Below are positions 24,722 to 32,427 of a stretch of 64,000 nucleotides of DNA, one piece after another; position 1 is the first letter of the stretch, and each line of letters opens with the position of its first letter. A program made the translations under genes and the position numbers. The notes beneath the pieces were generated by a model. The model saw only the letters and a list, made by a program, of their open reading frames with translations. It did no database searches and was not told the DNA's origin. This DNA comes from a virus, in the IMG/VR virus record IMGVR_UViG_3300046171_000225, positions 62,001 through 126,000 of that record; one strand, given 5' to 3'.

Positions 24722-25096
24722 ATGTCTATTAGGGTTAAAATTAAAAAACCATTAGAGCAGTTGCTTGAGAAAAGAGAAAAAGAAGCTTATCACAGAATTA
24801 ACTTGCAAGTAAAAGTTAAGAAAAAAGCAGACACAGATATTACTGACGTGTTCAACCAGATTCGAGGAATCAACGGAGTTACAACTCTCCGACAGGAAAA
24901 AGCTGTTGCTGATATGGGTACTTTTTACTTATGCGACATCGTTGTAAAGTTTCTCACTAAAGGCGTTCCTCTCAAGCAGTACGTTTATAATGTGCTTGTT
25001 AACCAGATAAACAGCGAAATGGAAGTAAGAGGTGTTCCGGGAGCAACAGTCAAAATGATTAACTGGAACTCTTTGGATCGTGCGCCTAAAAATTAG
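24722..25096 (+). CDS. Hypothetical alpha/beta protein
   Basis: 124 aa, basic N-terminus then a ferredoxin-like pattern of alternating strands and helices (ITDVFNQIRGINGVTTL). A structural or nucleic-acid-associated role is possible; not recognised with confidence. Confidence 0.7.
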   Translation: MSIRVKIKKPLEQLLEKREKEAYHRINLQVKVKKKADTDITDVFNQIRGINGVTTLRQEKAVADMGTFYLCDIVVKFLTKGVPLKQYVYNVLVNQINSEMEVRGVPGATVKMINWNSLDRAPKN

Positions 25097-25125
25097 TTGA
25101 CGGCTACATCCAACGGTCTTAAGTA
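25097..25125 (+). promoter_or_regulatory. Sigma70-like promoter before the exonuclease gene
   Basis: TTGACG (25097-25102), 17 nt, TAAGTA (25120-25125). The -35 overlaps the end of the previous gene region. GGGGG (25135-25139) then serves ATG 25144. Confidence 0.5.
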
Positions 25126-25143
25126 TGTATAGCCGGGGGATGA

Positions 25144-25932
25144 ATGAGCGACGTCATCAAGACGGATGAATTCCTAGAATATGTTCAAGCCAACTCTGAC
25201 AGGATCTGGATCTTTCTAGACACTGAGACGTTAGGGTTCAATCCCGACAAGCACCAGATGACCGAGGTAGCCGCGAAGGCTGTCCGGTTTACAGACAAGG
25301 GTATCGAAGAAGTAGGCCTATATCATGAAAAGGCCAAGCTCTTGTCCTTGACTAGGTTGCGTATGATGAGGCCATACAGGGGGAAAGGTCTATCTTACCA
25401 AGACCTCCTCAAGATGACTAACTACGGAGAACCCTTAAACAACCGAACCTACATCGATGAGAAAGACATGCTCAGCGGGGTTCTTGATTTTATTGATGGG
25501 TATGATGATCCTATACTAGTGGCACACAACTCTTCTTTTGATATGAGATACCTAAACGGAAGGCACAACTGCTACTGCAGAAATAAGAATCCTTATGACG
25601 ACTATGAAGTTCTTGATACCCTGAAAGTTATGAAGACTTACTTCACAGCTTATGTTGCGACTGAATCTAAAAGGTTTAAGCATCGGTGGCTGGCAGAAGA
25701 TGAAAAGAACCACATAGTCGAGATGAGAAGGGTCAGGAAAGCCCTTCAGAAAAAGAAAAAGAGGATGTCTCTTAAGCTGGGTAATGTGGCTGCAGCTTTG
25801 AAGATAAACTCTGACGGCTGGCACTCTGCTAAATTTGATGTAGAGATATTAATATCGACCGTGCAACAAATGCTTGTACTATTTAATAATGGTAAAGGTA
25901 AAGAGTTCTATCCGGAGAAAACATTTCTATGA
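25144..25932 (+). CDS. DnaQ-like 3'-5' exonuclease (DEDDh)
   Basis: 262 aa. Exo I FLDTETLG, Exo II VAHNSSFDMRYL and Exo III GWHSAKFDVEIL (His-x4-Asp) form the DEDDh catalytic set. A very basic loop (RKALQKKKKRMSLK) before Exo III could bind DNA. It is the natural proofreading partner for the DnaE-type polymerase at 14616, although no clamp-binding motif was identified. It overlaps the Nudix gene. Confidence 0.88.
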   Translation: MSDVIKTDEFLEYVQANSDRIWIFLDTETLGFNPDKHQMTEVAAKAVRFTDKGIEEVGLYHEKAKLLSLTRLRMMRPYRGKGLSYQDLLKMTNYGEPLNNRTYIDEKDMLSGVLDFIDGYDDPILVAHNSSFDMRYLNGRHNCYCRNKNPYDDYEVLDTLKVMKTYFTAYVATESKRFKHRWLAEDEKNHIVEMRRVRKALQKKKKRMSLKLGNVAAALKINSDGWHSAKFDVEILISTVQQMLVLFNNGKGKEFYPEKTFL

Positions 25933-26330
25933 TTATAAAGATAAAAAAACATATAGTTTCTAAAGTCTTATTCATCAGAGAAGGGGAAGTTCTCATCTTA
26001 AAGAGAGCGCAGGTCCCCTCTTTGAGATCCCCATGGACTTGGGATCTGCCGGGTGGCCATATGGAACCTGGCGAAACCCCTGAAGAAGGGGCTTATAGAG
26101 AGGTAATGGAAGAGATCAGTATCACTCCAGGGTCACTCTCCAAGATCCATGAAGAGTCTAATGCTGGGAAGCACACTCATTTTTATATTTGTGAATCTTG
26201 GGAGGGTGATGTGACTCTGTCGCACGAGCACAAGAGCTACAAGTGGGTTTCGCCACAGGAAATGGAAGAATACAAGCTCCGAATTGGCAAAATGTACTAT
26301 GAAGTTATCATGAGAGCCATGAAAACATAA
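25929..26330 (+). CDS. Nudix hydrolase
   Basis: 133 aa. The Nudix box runs from Gly43 to about residue 65 (E49, R57-E58, E61-E62 all present) with Ser in place of the penultimate Gly. Hydrolyses a nucleoside diphosphate linked to another moiety; MutT-like cleaning of oxidised dNTPs, RNA decapping or NAD-type substrates are all possible. ATGA overlap with the exonuclease suggests a replication-fidelity role. Confidence 0.88.
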   Translation: MIIKIKKHIVSKVLFIREGEVLILKRAQVPSLRSPWTWDLPGGHMEPGETPEEGAYREVMEEISITPGSLSKIHEESNAGKHTHFYICESWEGDVTLSHEHKSYKWVSPQEMEEYKLRIGKMYYEVIMRAMKT

Positions 26331-26344
26331 AAATGGTTTATTAG

Positions 26345-26364
26345 CTCCTATTTACTCTTAGGGG
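26345..26364 (+). promoter_or_regulatory. CTATTTA motif inside an RBS-masking hairpin
   Basis: CTCCTA (26345-26350) pairs with TAGGGG (26359-26364, one G-U). CTATTTA (26348-26354) spans arm and loop, and the GGGGG in the 3' arm is the ribosome site of ATG 26375. Confidence 0.52.
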
Positions 26365-26374
26365 GTATTAAACT

Positions 26375-27064
26375 ATGGAAACAATCGTAAGAATAATATT
26401 AGCATTTATCTTTCTAGCTTCTTGTGGAAACACCGAGACGCTAATTAATACCGACGATACGGAAGGGGTGGGTTATCTTTCTGTCTTGTCTACTAATGTT
26501 ATAGCGAAGAGCAGGAACTCGACAGTTCAGATTTTTTCATACGATGATATGGGAAGACAGATTTCGGGCTCTGGTGCTTATGTAGTACACAAGAACAGCC
26601 ACTTTATCTTGACCGCGACTCATGTTGTAAAGTATTCTAGTAAGGCCCTAATCATTTCTGGCAAAGAAAAGATTCTTGCTGAGGTTATCTACGCTGAGGA
26701 AGCCTCGGATGTGGCAGTGCTAAGAGTCGCAGGCATGGTCACTAGGAAGCCACTGGTCTGGAAAACTACTCTGCCAAGAATAGGTGACAAAGTTTTCTAC
26801 ACTGGTTTCCCGAACAGCTACGAATACCTAACAATCAATGGGGTGGTTAGTGGGCAGACAGCTGGACGCATAGTTTTGCATTCCTACGCTTGGGGTGGCT
26901 CTTCCGGTTCGGTCGTGTTAGATTCGCGAGGGAGGTTAGTTGGAGTAGTCTCTGCTATTGACATTGGCGTAGGCTATTTAGGACAACCCCAGCTAGTGCA
27001 AAATATAGTTCTCGTATCTCCGATTAGAGAGCTAGATATAGACAGTATATTAAGCTCTATGTAG
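26375..27064 (+). CDS. Lipoprotein trypsin-like serine protease
   Basis: 229 aa. A lipoprotein signal (residues 1-16) ends in LAS followed by lipidated Cys17. The chymotrypsin-fold triad reads His83 (LTATHVV), Asp112 (ASDVAVL) and Ser177 (GGSSGS), with DegP/HtrA-like spacing but no PDZ domain. It would sit on a host membrane facing the periplasm, a very unusual location for a phage enzyme. Superinfection exclusion or envelope remodelling are possible roles (inference). Confidence 0.85.
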   Translation: METIVRIILAFIFLASCGNTETLINTDDTEGVGYLSVLSTNVIAKSRNSTVQIFSYDDMGRQISGSGAYVVHKNSHFILTATHVVKYSSKALIISGKEKILAEVIYAEEASDVAVLRVAGMVTRKPLVWKTTLPRIGDKVFYTGFPNSYEYLTINGVVSGQTAGRIVLHSYAWGGSSGSVVLDSRGRLVGVVSAIDIGVGYLGQPQLVQNIVLVSPIRELDIDSILSSM

Positions 27065-27079
27065 AGAGAAGGAGAAGAC

Positions 27080-27313
27080 ATGAAAGAAGAAACAAAGTCG
27101 TTGATTAATGAAAATGTAGAGTCTTTGATCAAAGAAAACGACATGCTAAAGAAAAAAGTTTTAGAACTAGAAGAAGAGAACACATACTTATGGCAGATGC
27201 TAGAGGAGAAAAGCAATTCTGAGAAAGCTGTTGGACAGGCAATTGAAGCTATGCTACAAGAAGCCATTGAAGAACAGTATCTTAAGAGCTTGAAACCAAT
27301 TGGAGACGCTTAA
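27080..27313 (+). CDS. Coiled-coil protein
   Basis: 77 aa, nearly continuous heptads of Leu/Lys/Glu (ENVESLIKENDMLKKKVLELEEE), so a short parallel coiled coil is likely. Sits between the lipoprotein protease and the HAD gene (TAATG overlap). No function known. Confidence 0.72.
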   Translation: MKEETKSLINENVESLIKENDMLKKKVLELEEENTYLWQMLEEKSNSEKAVGQAIEAMLQEAIEEQYLKSLKPIGDA

Positions 27314-28347
27314 TGAGAGTTTACTTATTCGACATTGACGGGACGCTAACACCGCCTCGTCAACCTATGTCTGAAGGTTTCGCTAAGTTCTTTCTAGACT
27401 TTTGTGAAGAGAACACTGTTTATCTTTCGACAGGTTCTGACTGGAGCAAAGTTGTAGAGCAGGTGCCTGAGAACATACTGCACTCTTGTGCGGGCGTATT
27501 CACCTGTTCTGGGAACTCTTACTGGTCTCTCGACGTAGATGATGTGTTTGTTGAAGACGCGTCCTACAGGGCTGATTTTGAGCCCTCTGAGGCATTGCTT
27601 AGTGACCTTGGCCTTTTCCTTGAGAGCTCTGACTGTCCAAAGAAGACTGGCGAGCATATTGAGCATAGAACAGGTATGATAAACTTCAGTACAATTGGCC
27701 GCGCTTGCAGCCAAGAAGAGAGAGAAGAATATTCCATGTGGGACAAAGAAAACAAAGAAAGAGAAAAGATTGTCTCTGTTCTCCGCAAAAGGTACAACGA
27801 TCTGAGTTTCAACATTGGCGGACAGATCAGTATTGACATCAGCCCTACTGGCTATGACAAGTCACGCTCCGTCTCTTATCTTAGAGAATGGCACCCAGAC
27901 TGTTCTATTCACTTCTTTGGAGATAAGATGCAACCGGGCGGCAATGATTATCCAGTTCTGAAAGAGTTAAATGATAATGACACCTACGAAGATGTAGATG
28001 ATTATGAGCACACTCTCAAACTTCTTGTCGGTGAACCTGTAGAAACTCCGAAAACTGATGCTGAAGTGCTTAAGCCAAAACCATCTGCAAAGCTTGCTCC
28101 TCGTGGTATCGAGACATTTACAATCTGTAGGCAAGCAGACGAGTCAGGTGTGTCGGGTACCGGAGTTGTGATCGAGGGCGTTGAGTACGCTACAGGACAA
28201 GTGGTACTCCACTGGCTTACCCCGTTCCCAAAGGGCAGTATCGCTATCTTTGAAAGTCTAGAAGATTTTAAGAGAGTGCATATAAACCCTCATCCGAACA
28301 ATAAAACAATTATTACTTGGTCAGATGGAAGGCAGGAAGAATTCTAG
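27313..28347 (+). CDS. Phosphomannomutase-like HAD protein with C-terminal extension
   Basis: 344 aa. Residues 1-245 follow the eukaryotic-type phosphomannomutase plan: nucleophile FDIDGTLTPPRQP (Asp7, Asp9), STGSD, GGQISIDISPTGYDKS, and FFGDKMQPGGNDYPV. The C-terminal about 85 residues, after a Pro/Lys linker, form a separate beta-rich domain (SGVSGTGVVIEGVEY). May convert sugar phosphates together with the cupin at 24313. It converges on the only minus-strand gene with a 4-nt overlap. Confidence 0.8.
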   Translation: MRVYLFDIDGTLTPPRQPMSEGFAKFFLDFCEENTVYLSTGSDWSKVVEQVPENILHSCAGVFTCSGNSYWSLDVDDVFVEDASYRADFEPSEALLSDLGLFLESSDCPKKTGEHIEHRTGMINFSTIGRACSQEEREEYSMWDKENKEREKIVSVLRKRYNDLSFNIGGQISIDISPTGYDKSRSVSYLREWHPDCSIHFFGDKMQPGGNDYPVLKELNDNDTYEDVDDYEHTLKLLVGEPVETPKTDAEVLKPKPSAKLAPRGIETFTICRQADESGVSGTGVVIEGVEYATGQVVLHWLTPFPKGSIAIFESLEDFKRVHINPHPNNKTIITWSDGRQEEF

Positions 28348-29213
28348 CCTTCTTGTTCTTGTTCTTGGTCTGACGGGAAGACAAAGCTAAGCTGATCTAC
28401 TGGCTGCTCTGGGGCTCGCCTAGAACCAGGGTACCCAGGGTCAGGCAGATCATCTGTCTCTGCGGCTCTGTAGTAAGATACTGGTAGTCGTAGGAATGAA
28501 TCAACAATATTAAATACTGCTGCTACGTGCTTGCAGATATAATACTCTCTGTTTGGGTCTCTGATGCCTTGGTCCGCAGAGGTGTTCGCGTAGTCACCTG
28601 CCCAGTATCCCGGTGTTCCTGAGGGAGACGTCATGTTCGGGTTCCACCTTGCCTTTCTTGGATTGTAGCCCGGAGGGTTGCTTCTGCCCTGGCCAGCAGG
28701 ATAGAGATAGTTAAGTCTCTCGGCGTTATACTCGGGGCCGTTCCAAATGAAAAAGGGGCAGTTGCATTTTACCATCACATCTAGTTGCTTTAGACGCTCA
28801 GATGCAGGTAGTTCTGCAAGTTGTTCTGCTCTTGGACCGTCTTTGCTAAACTGAACGGTAACCGTGTACGGACCTTCTTTGGAATTCGGCCAGTCGTCGG
28901 AGGGCACCTTGTATATAAATCTTCTAGTTCTAGCTTCGCCTTGTCCCGCACCATAGACCATATCAATCTTGCCTGAGCGTGGTGGGTTCTCGATGTTCTG
29001 TCCGTAACCAGCGCCTCTTACAGCAGTGCCGCCACGGCTGTTAATCACACTATTGTTGCGAGAGACAAGTTGATTGTACTTTATACCATTTACAAATTCA
29101 TGAAGTTGTATAATCTTGCCGGTATTTTCAAGGAGAAAGTTATCGTAATGATGTCCACAAGTACAAGTTTCGTAGTCGTCAGAGTAATCTTTCCAATCTT
29201 TTAAAAACTTCAT
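28344..29213 (-). CDS. SWIM-type zinc protein, the only minus-strand gene
   Basis: 289 aa. A split SWIM-like zinc site (VKCNCPFFIW and YICKHVAAVF, C-x-C...C-x-H) is separated by about 70 residues rich in Pro/Gly/Asn. An N-terminal CxC/H pair (CTCGHH) lies at residues 17-22. The start MKFLKDWKDYSDDY resembles the W-x-x-Y tag of the cargo proteins, though no clear [LI]-x-E follows. Related split-SWIM proteins occur in marine T4-like phages. Its reversed direction suggests separate control or later insertion. Confidence 0.78.
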   Translation of the reverse strand: MKFLKDWKDYSDDYETCTCGHHYDNFLLENTGKIIQLHEFVNGIKYNQLVSRNNSVINSRGGTAVRGAGYGQNIENPPRSGKIDMVYGAGQGEARTRRFIYKVPSDDWPNSKEGPYTVTVQFSKDGPRAEQLAELPASERLKQLDVMVKCNCPFFIWNGPEYNAERLNYLYPAGQGRSNPPGYNPRKARWNPNMTSPSGTPGYWAGDYANTSADQGIRDPNREYYICKHVAAVFNIVDSFLRLPVSYYRAAETDDLPDPGYPGSRRAPEQPVDQLSFVFPSDQEQEQEG

Positions 29214-29232
29214 TATGTTCTTCCCATCCTAG

Positions 29233-29244
29233 TACTAATTAGTA
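29233..29244. promoter_or_regulatory. 12-bp perfect palindrome between divergent genes
   Basis: TACTAATTAGTA lies in the 70-bp gap between the starts of the minus-strand SWIM gene and the nucleotidyltransferase gene. The core ACTAATTAGT recurs at 59923. It could be an operator or a two-way -10 region. Confidence 0.45.
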
Positions 29245-29283
29245 TATTAGATCGGAATAGATTTATTTTAAAGAGGAATAAAT

Positions 29284-30234
29284 ATGTTTGACGACTGGGC
29301 TTGGAAAAGTTATGTTAATGTGATGACTGAAGCTAAGGAACCTACTCCGTTTAAGAGTAAGGCTCAAAAAAGGTACAAGAAGCTAAGGTATAAAAACGAC
29401 ATTTATACTAGAAATGGTGGTATCAAAAACAAGGCTTCTGGTGCTCCCTACTCTGGTGACTTACAGAGATTTGGCACTAGCAGTTTAAGATTTGAAAGTC
29501 TCACTGAAGAAGTAATAGATGGACTGGACGTTTCCAGTCTCAAGCCTCAGGACACTTTGTCTCCTGTTTTGTGGGACGGTAAAGAAATAGATTCACGCCA
29601 CAAGATGAAGCTCATTAGTATTGCCAATGACTTTGTAGATAGTCTAGGGCTTGATATAGAAATAAAAGATATACTTCTTGTTGGCTCAATGGCAGGGTAT
29701 AATTACTCCGAGCATTCTGACATTGATCTGCATATTGTTCTAGACTTTGGGGAGATAAGCACAGACCCCGAACTCCTTAGAAAGTATTTCTTCCTTGCGA
29801 AGTCAAAGTGGAATAGGAACTACAGGGTTACAATAGGTGGTCATGATGTTGAGGTTTACGCAGAGGACATAGGAGATGACCCTGTTCCATCTCCGACCTA
29901 CTCTCTTATGAGAGATGGGTGGATTTTAGAGCCTAGCAAAGAAGACGTTTCGATTGATTACGAAGGTGTTGTCAAAAAGGTAAAAGAAAAAGTTAAGCAG
30001 ATTGATGAGCTGCAGAACTTGCAGGACAGTGGAAATTATGAAGAAGCATACAATTTATCTTTAGCTATGAAAACAAAACTTCGCAACTTTAGAAAAAGTG
30101 GATTAGATGAAAGCGGAGAATTTTCCATTGAAAATTTAGCTTATAAAATTCTTAGAAGGTCTGGTGAGATAGAAAGAGTGGCAGACATTCTCAAGAAATC
30201 TTATACTAGTATGAGAGAGGATGATGGAATTTAA
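29284..30234 (+). CDS. Pol-beta-type nucleotidyltransferase with possible virion-targeting N-terminus
   Basis: 316 aa. The catalytic signature is Gly134-Ser135, then Asp146-x-Asp148 (SEHSDIDLHIVLD), with a third acidic residue in the HDVEVY strand (Asp188/Glu190). It would transfer a nucleotide to a protein, RNA or small molecule. Residues 1-16 (MFDDWAWKSYVNVMTE) fit the W-x-x-Y tag with an M-T-E near the end. C-terminal third is helical. If packaged, it could modify host targets at once on injection (inference). Confidence 0.8.
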   Translation: MFDDWAWKSYVNVMTEAKEPTPFKSKAQKRYKKLRYKNDIYTRNGGIKNKASGAPYSGDLQRFGTSSLRFESLTEEVIDGLDVSSLKPQDTLSPVLWDGKEIDSRHKMKLISIANDFVDSLGLDIEIKDILLVGSMAGYNYSEHSDIDLHIVLDFGEISTDPELLRKYFFLAKSKWNRNYRVTIGGHDVEVYAEDIGDDPVPSPTYSLMRDGWILEPSKEDVSIDYEGVVKKVKEKVKQIDELQNLQDSGNYEEAYNLSLAMKTKLRNFRKSGLDESGEFSIENLAYKILRRSGEIERVADILKKSYTSMREDDGI

Positions 30235-30451
30235 CGAACAAGATATAATTAAGATCTTAAACATTCATGCAAGAGCACTTAAAAAATTAGATTTGATGGC
30301 TATGGAACTTATAGAAGAAATTTATAATGAAAAGGTTTTAGTATCAAATATTTATAAACACCTAAAAGAAGAAGTAGCACAAGAGCAAACACCTCAATCG
30401 TCAGACAATAAAGAGCCTGACAATGTTATCAGGTTCCCATTTGAAGAATAA
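30221..30451 (+). CDS. Hypothetical helical protein
   Basis: 76 aa, helical, overlaps the nucleotidyltransferase end by 14 nt. Tail DNVIRFPFEE is a short motif sometimes seen at phage protein C-termini. Possible partner of the upstream enzyme; no recognised family. Confidence 0.65.
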   Translation: MMEFNEQDIIKILNIHARALKKLDLMAMELIEEIYNEKVLVSNIYKHLKEEVAQEQTPQSSDNKEPDNVIRFPFEE

Positions 30452-30461
30452 CATAACCTGA

Positions 30462-30482
30462 CTCTCTAATTATTATAGGGGG
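30462..30482 (+). promoter_or_regulatory. CTAATTA motif inside an RBS-masking hairpin
   Basis: CTCTCTA (30462-30468) pairs with TAGGGGG (30476-30482, two G-U pairs) around a 7-nt AT loop. CTAATTA (30466-30472) takes the place of CTATTTA. The G-run is the ribosome site for GTG 30491. Confidence 0.5.
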
Positions 30483-30490
30483 AACACAAT

Positions 30491-30886
30491 GTGGAAGATC
30501 TTGAATTTTTAGAATCCTATCTAATGATTGAATATGATGTTGACGTTGTGTTTGGCAAAGATGAAGTAGACGCTTACTACTACGATGCAGACTGTATCGG
30601 GGTCAATACGAACCATGATAAGGAAATACAACTTTTTTGCTTGCTACATGAAGCAGGACACCTTATAATAAGAAAGCGTGAAAACTTTGAACAACTTTAT
30701 CCCCACACTAGCAAAAAAGGGACAACCCAGCTAAGCAAAATTGATATTATTAGAGAAGAAATCAATGCTTGGAACGAGGGAAGATCTCTTGCTTTGATGT
30801 TAGGAATAAAAATTAATGAGAAAAGATGGGAGAGCTACTGGAGACATCAAGTCTACAAGTATGTTAAATGGGCCGCAGATAAGTAA
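30491..30886 (+). CDS. Zn metallopeptidase of IrrE/ImmA type
   Basis: 131 aa, GTG start. The HEAGH motif (His53, Glu54, His57) is followed by EEINAWNEG about 35 residues later, which could supply the third zinc ligand, as in IrrE/ImmA-like peptidases that cleave phage or stress repressors. No helix-turn-helix domain is attached. Possible role in removing a host or rival-phage regulator (inference). Confidence 0.72.
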   Translation: MEDLEFLESYLMIEYDVDVVFGKDEVDAYYYDADCIGVNTNHDKEIQLFCLLHEAGHLIIRKRENFEQLYPHTSKKGTTQLSKIDIIREEINAWNEGRSLALMLGIKINEKRWESYWRHQVYKYVKWAADK

Positions 30887-31064
30887 AGGTGACCTTGTTA
30901 TCGTCTCCAACAATAAATCACACACGAGTCTTGCGATTGTTCTTGACACTGATGAAGAATGGTCCTATGTGATTTATGTAGCAGGGAAAGGCGCAGAAAT
31001 CAAGCATGATCCATTTTGGATTGCTAATTTAGTATTAACTCCATATGGAGAGGAAGATGAGTGA
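30861..31064 (+). CDS. Small SH3/KOW-like protein
   Basis: 67 aa from ATG 30861, overlapping the peptidase by 26 nt. QISKGDLVIVSNN and EWSYVIYV give the strand pattern of a small barrel. The ribosome site is weak, so the start is uncertain. Confidence 0.55.
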   Translation: MLNGPQISKGDLVIVSNNKSHTSLAIVLDTDEEWSYVIYVAGKGAEIKHDPFWIANLVLTPYGEEDE

Positions 31065-31641
31065 CGTTCAAGCTAAAATAGAACTAGCTCTGAGCAAAGA
31101 GCTTGACCGGCACCAAAGAGGCTACGTCCTTTCTTTTCAATCATTTTATGATCGAACAGGATTTTTGTCTGGTGCGCAGGAGCGGATGCTTGACAGGTTC
31201 CTTGCAGAGCACAGTGACGAAGCGAAAGCTAAGAGAGCAGCTTGGGCTAAAGAGTTTGAGTCTAAGCGGGAGGAATTCAAGATTATTTTTGAATACTACA
31301 AGGCTCAGAGAAATTACTTTGGCTCTGTCATCATGGGATTTCAGGAGGACGAAAACTATGTGCCGCCTGAAAAAACATACAACAAGATGTGTTTTAACAA
31401 GTACGCCGATAAAGTCCGGCAGGCACACTACAGTGAGCCGAAGTATAAGAACGGCATTCTTGTCTTTCCGAGAAGTACTTGTCCTAGCCGACACGCCTTT
31501 GAAAGAGGTGCTATCGTTCTAGAAGCAGGAGCAGCACCCGTTGTATCCGCTTGCAAAGGGGCGAAAAGATATTTGTTGTTGCCTGTTGGCGCACCGCACG
31601 GTATCTTGGTCGAAGAAAGACACCTGAAAACCAGAAAGTGA
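31057..31641 (+). CDS. Hypothetical protein
   Basis: 194 aa. First half helical and charged, second half with scattered Cys (NKMCFNKY, STCPSRH, VSACKGAK). ATG 31057 follows GGAGAGGAAG; the in-frame ATG 31045 lies inside that site. Not recognised. Confidence 0.68.
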   Translation: MSDVQAKIELALSKELDRHQRGYVLSFQSFYDRTGFLSGAQERMLDRFLAEHSDEAKAKRAAWAKEFESKREEFKIIFEYYKAQRNYFGSVIMGFQEDENYVPPEKTYNKMCFNKYADKVRQAHYSEPKYKNGILVFPRSTCPSRHAFERGAIVLEAGAAPVVSACKGAKRYLLLPVGAPHGILVEERHLKTRK

Positions 31642-31667
31642 TTCCTGAATAGATAGAGGGTAGACAA

Positions 31668-32369
31668 ATGCAAAACCGATGTAGCTTCTGCGGTGTCAGG
31701 GGACATACTAGAATCACTTGTCCCACTAGGATTCAGGCTGTAGCTAAGGCTAGGTCACTACATAGCCATACTCCAGAAGCTTTGTCTATAAGACAGAAAA
31801 GTCTTATTGTAGAAGACAATCAGATCTTACAGAAGAAAAAGAATCCAACGCCAAGAAAATGTTCTTACTGCAGGGGAAGATACGGGCGTTTTGAGTATGG
31901 ACATAATAGAAGAAACTGCCCTCAACTCAAAGAAGATAAAGAAAAGGTTATTCCTAAAAACAAAGTGTGGCGCGAACTAGCCCTAGAGTCAATGGCAAAG
32001 CATGGCTTTGGTGTTGGTACTATTTTTGAGTATGCTGCTTTTAACGAAAAGCACAGATATATTGTAACAGATGTTCTTTGGGACAGGATTGGGATTTATC
32101 TTCCATACTCAGAGTGGGCTGCCCCGAAAGAATGTTTTACAGTGCAAAGGTTTGATGGGGTAAAGCATACATTGAACTTCATCAGAACTCCTCATTATGA
32201 TCATTATACATGCTTCCACATAAAGAAACTTAATATTTTAGTTCCCATGTCTGAAAGGTCCATCAGGTCAAACGCATCAGATGACTGGTTAGAGGGAAAA
32301 GAAGGCTTGGAACTACTATTTAGTAAAAAGTCAGATAAATTAATTGACCACGCAAGTATGTTAAGTTAA
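31668..32369 (+). CDS. CCHC zinc-knuckle protein
   Basis: 233 aa. A perfect C-x2-C-x4-H-x4-C knuckle (Cys5, Cys8, His13, Cys18) and a second looser one (KCSYCRGRYG...GHNRRNC) make a single-strand nucleic-acid binder of the type common in retroviral and eukaryotic proteins and uncommon in phages. The C-terminal about 130 residues look like a beta-rich domain. Lies upstream of the MoxR/VWA pair with its own AGAGGG site. Confidence 0.78.
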   Translation: MQNRCSFCGVRGHTRITCPTRIQAVAKARSLHSHTPEALSIRQKSLIVEDNQILQKKKNPTPRKCSYCRGRYGRFEYGHNRRNCPQLKEDKEKVIPKNKVWRELALESMAKHGFGVGTIFEYAAFNEKHRYIVTDVLWDRIGIYLPYSEWAAPKECFTVQRFDGVKHTLNFIRTPHYDHYTCFHIKKLNILVPMSERSIRSNASDDWLEGKEGLELLFSKKSDKLIDHASMLS

Positions 32370-32427
32370 GGTTCCGATGGCTTCGTAGGGAAGCGGACTA
32401 CTCAATCTCAGTTTGCAGAGGTGCAAC

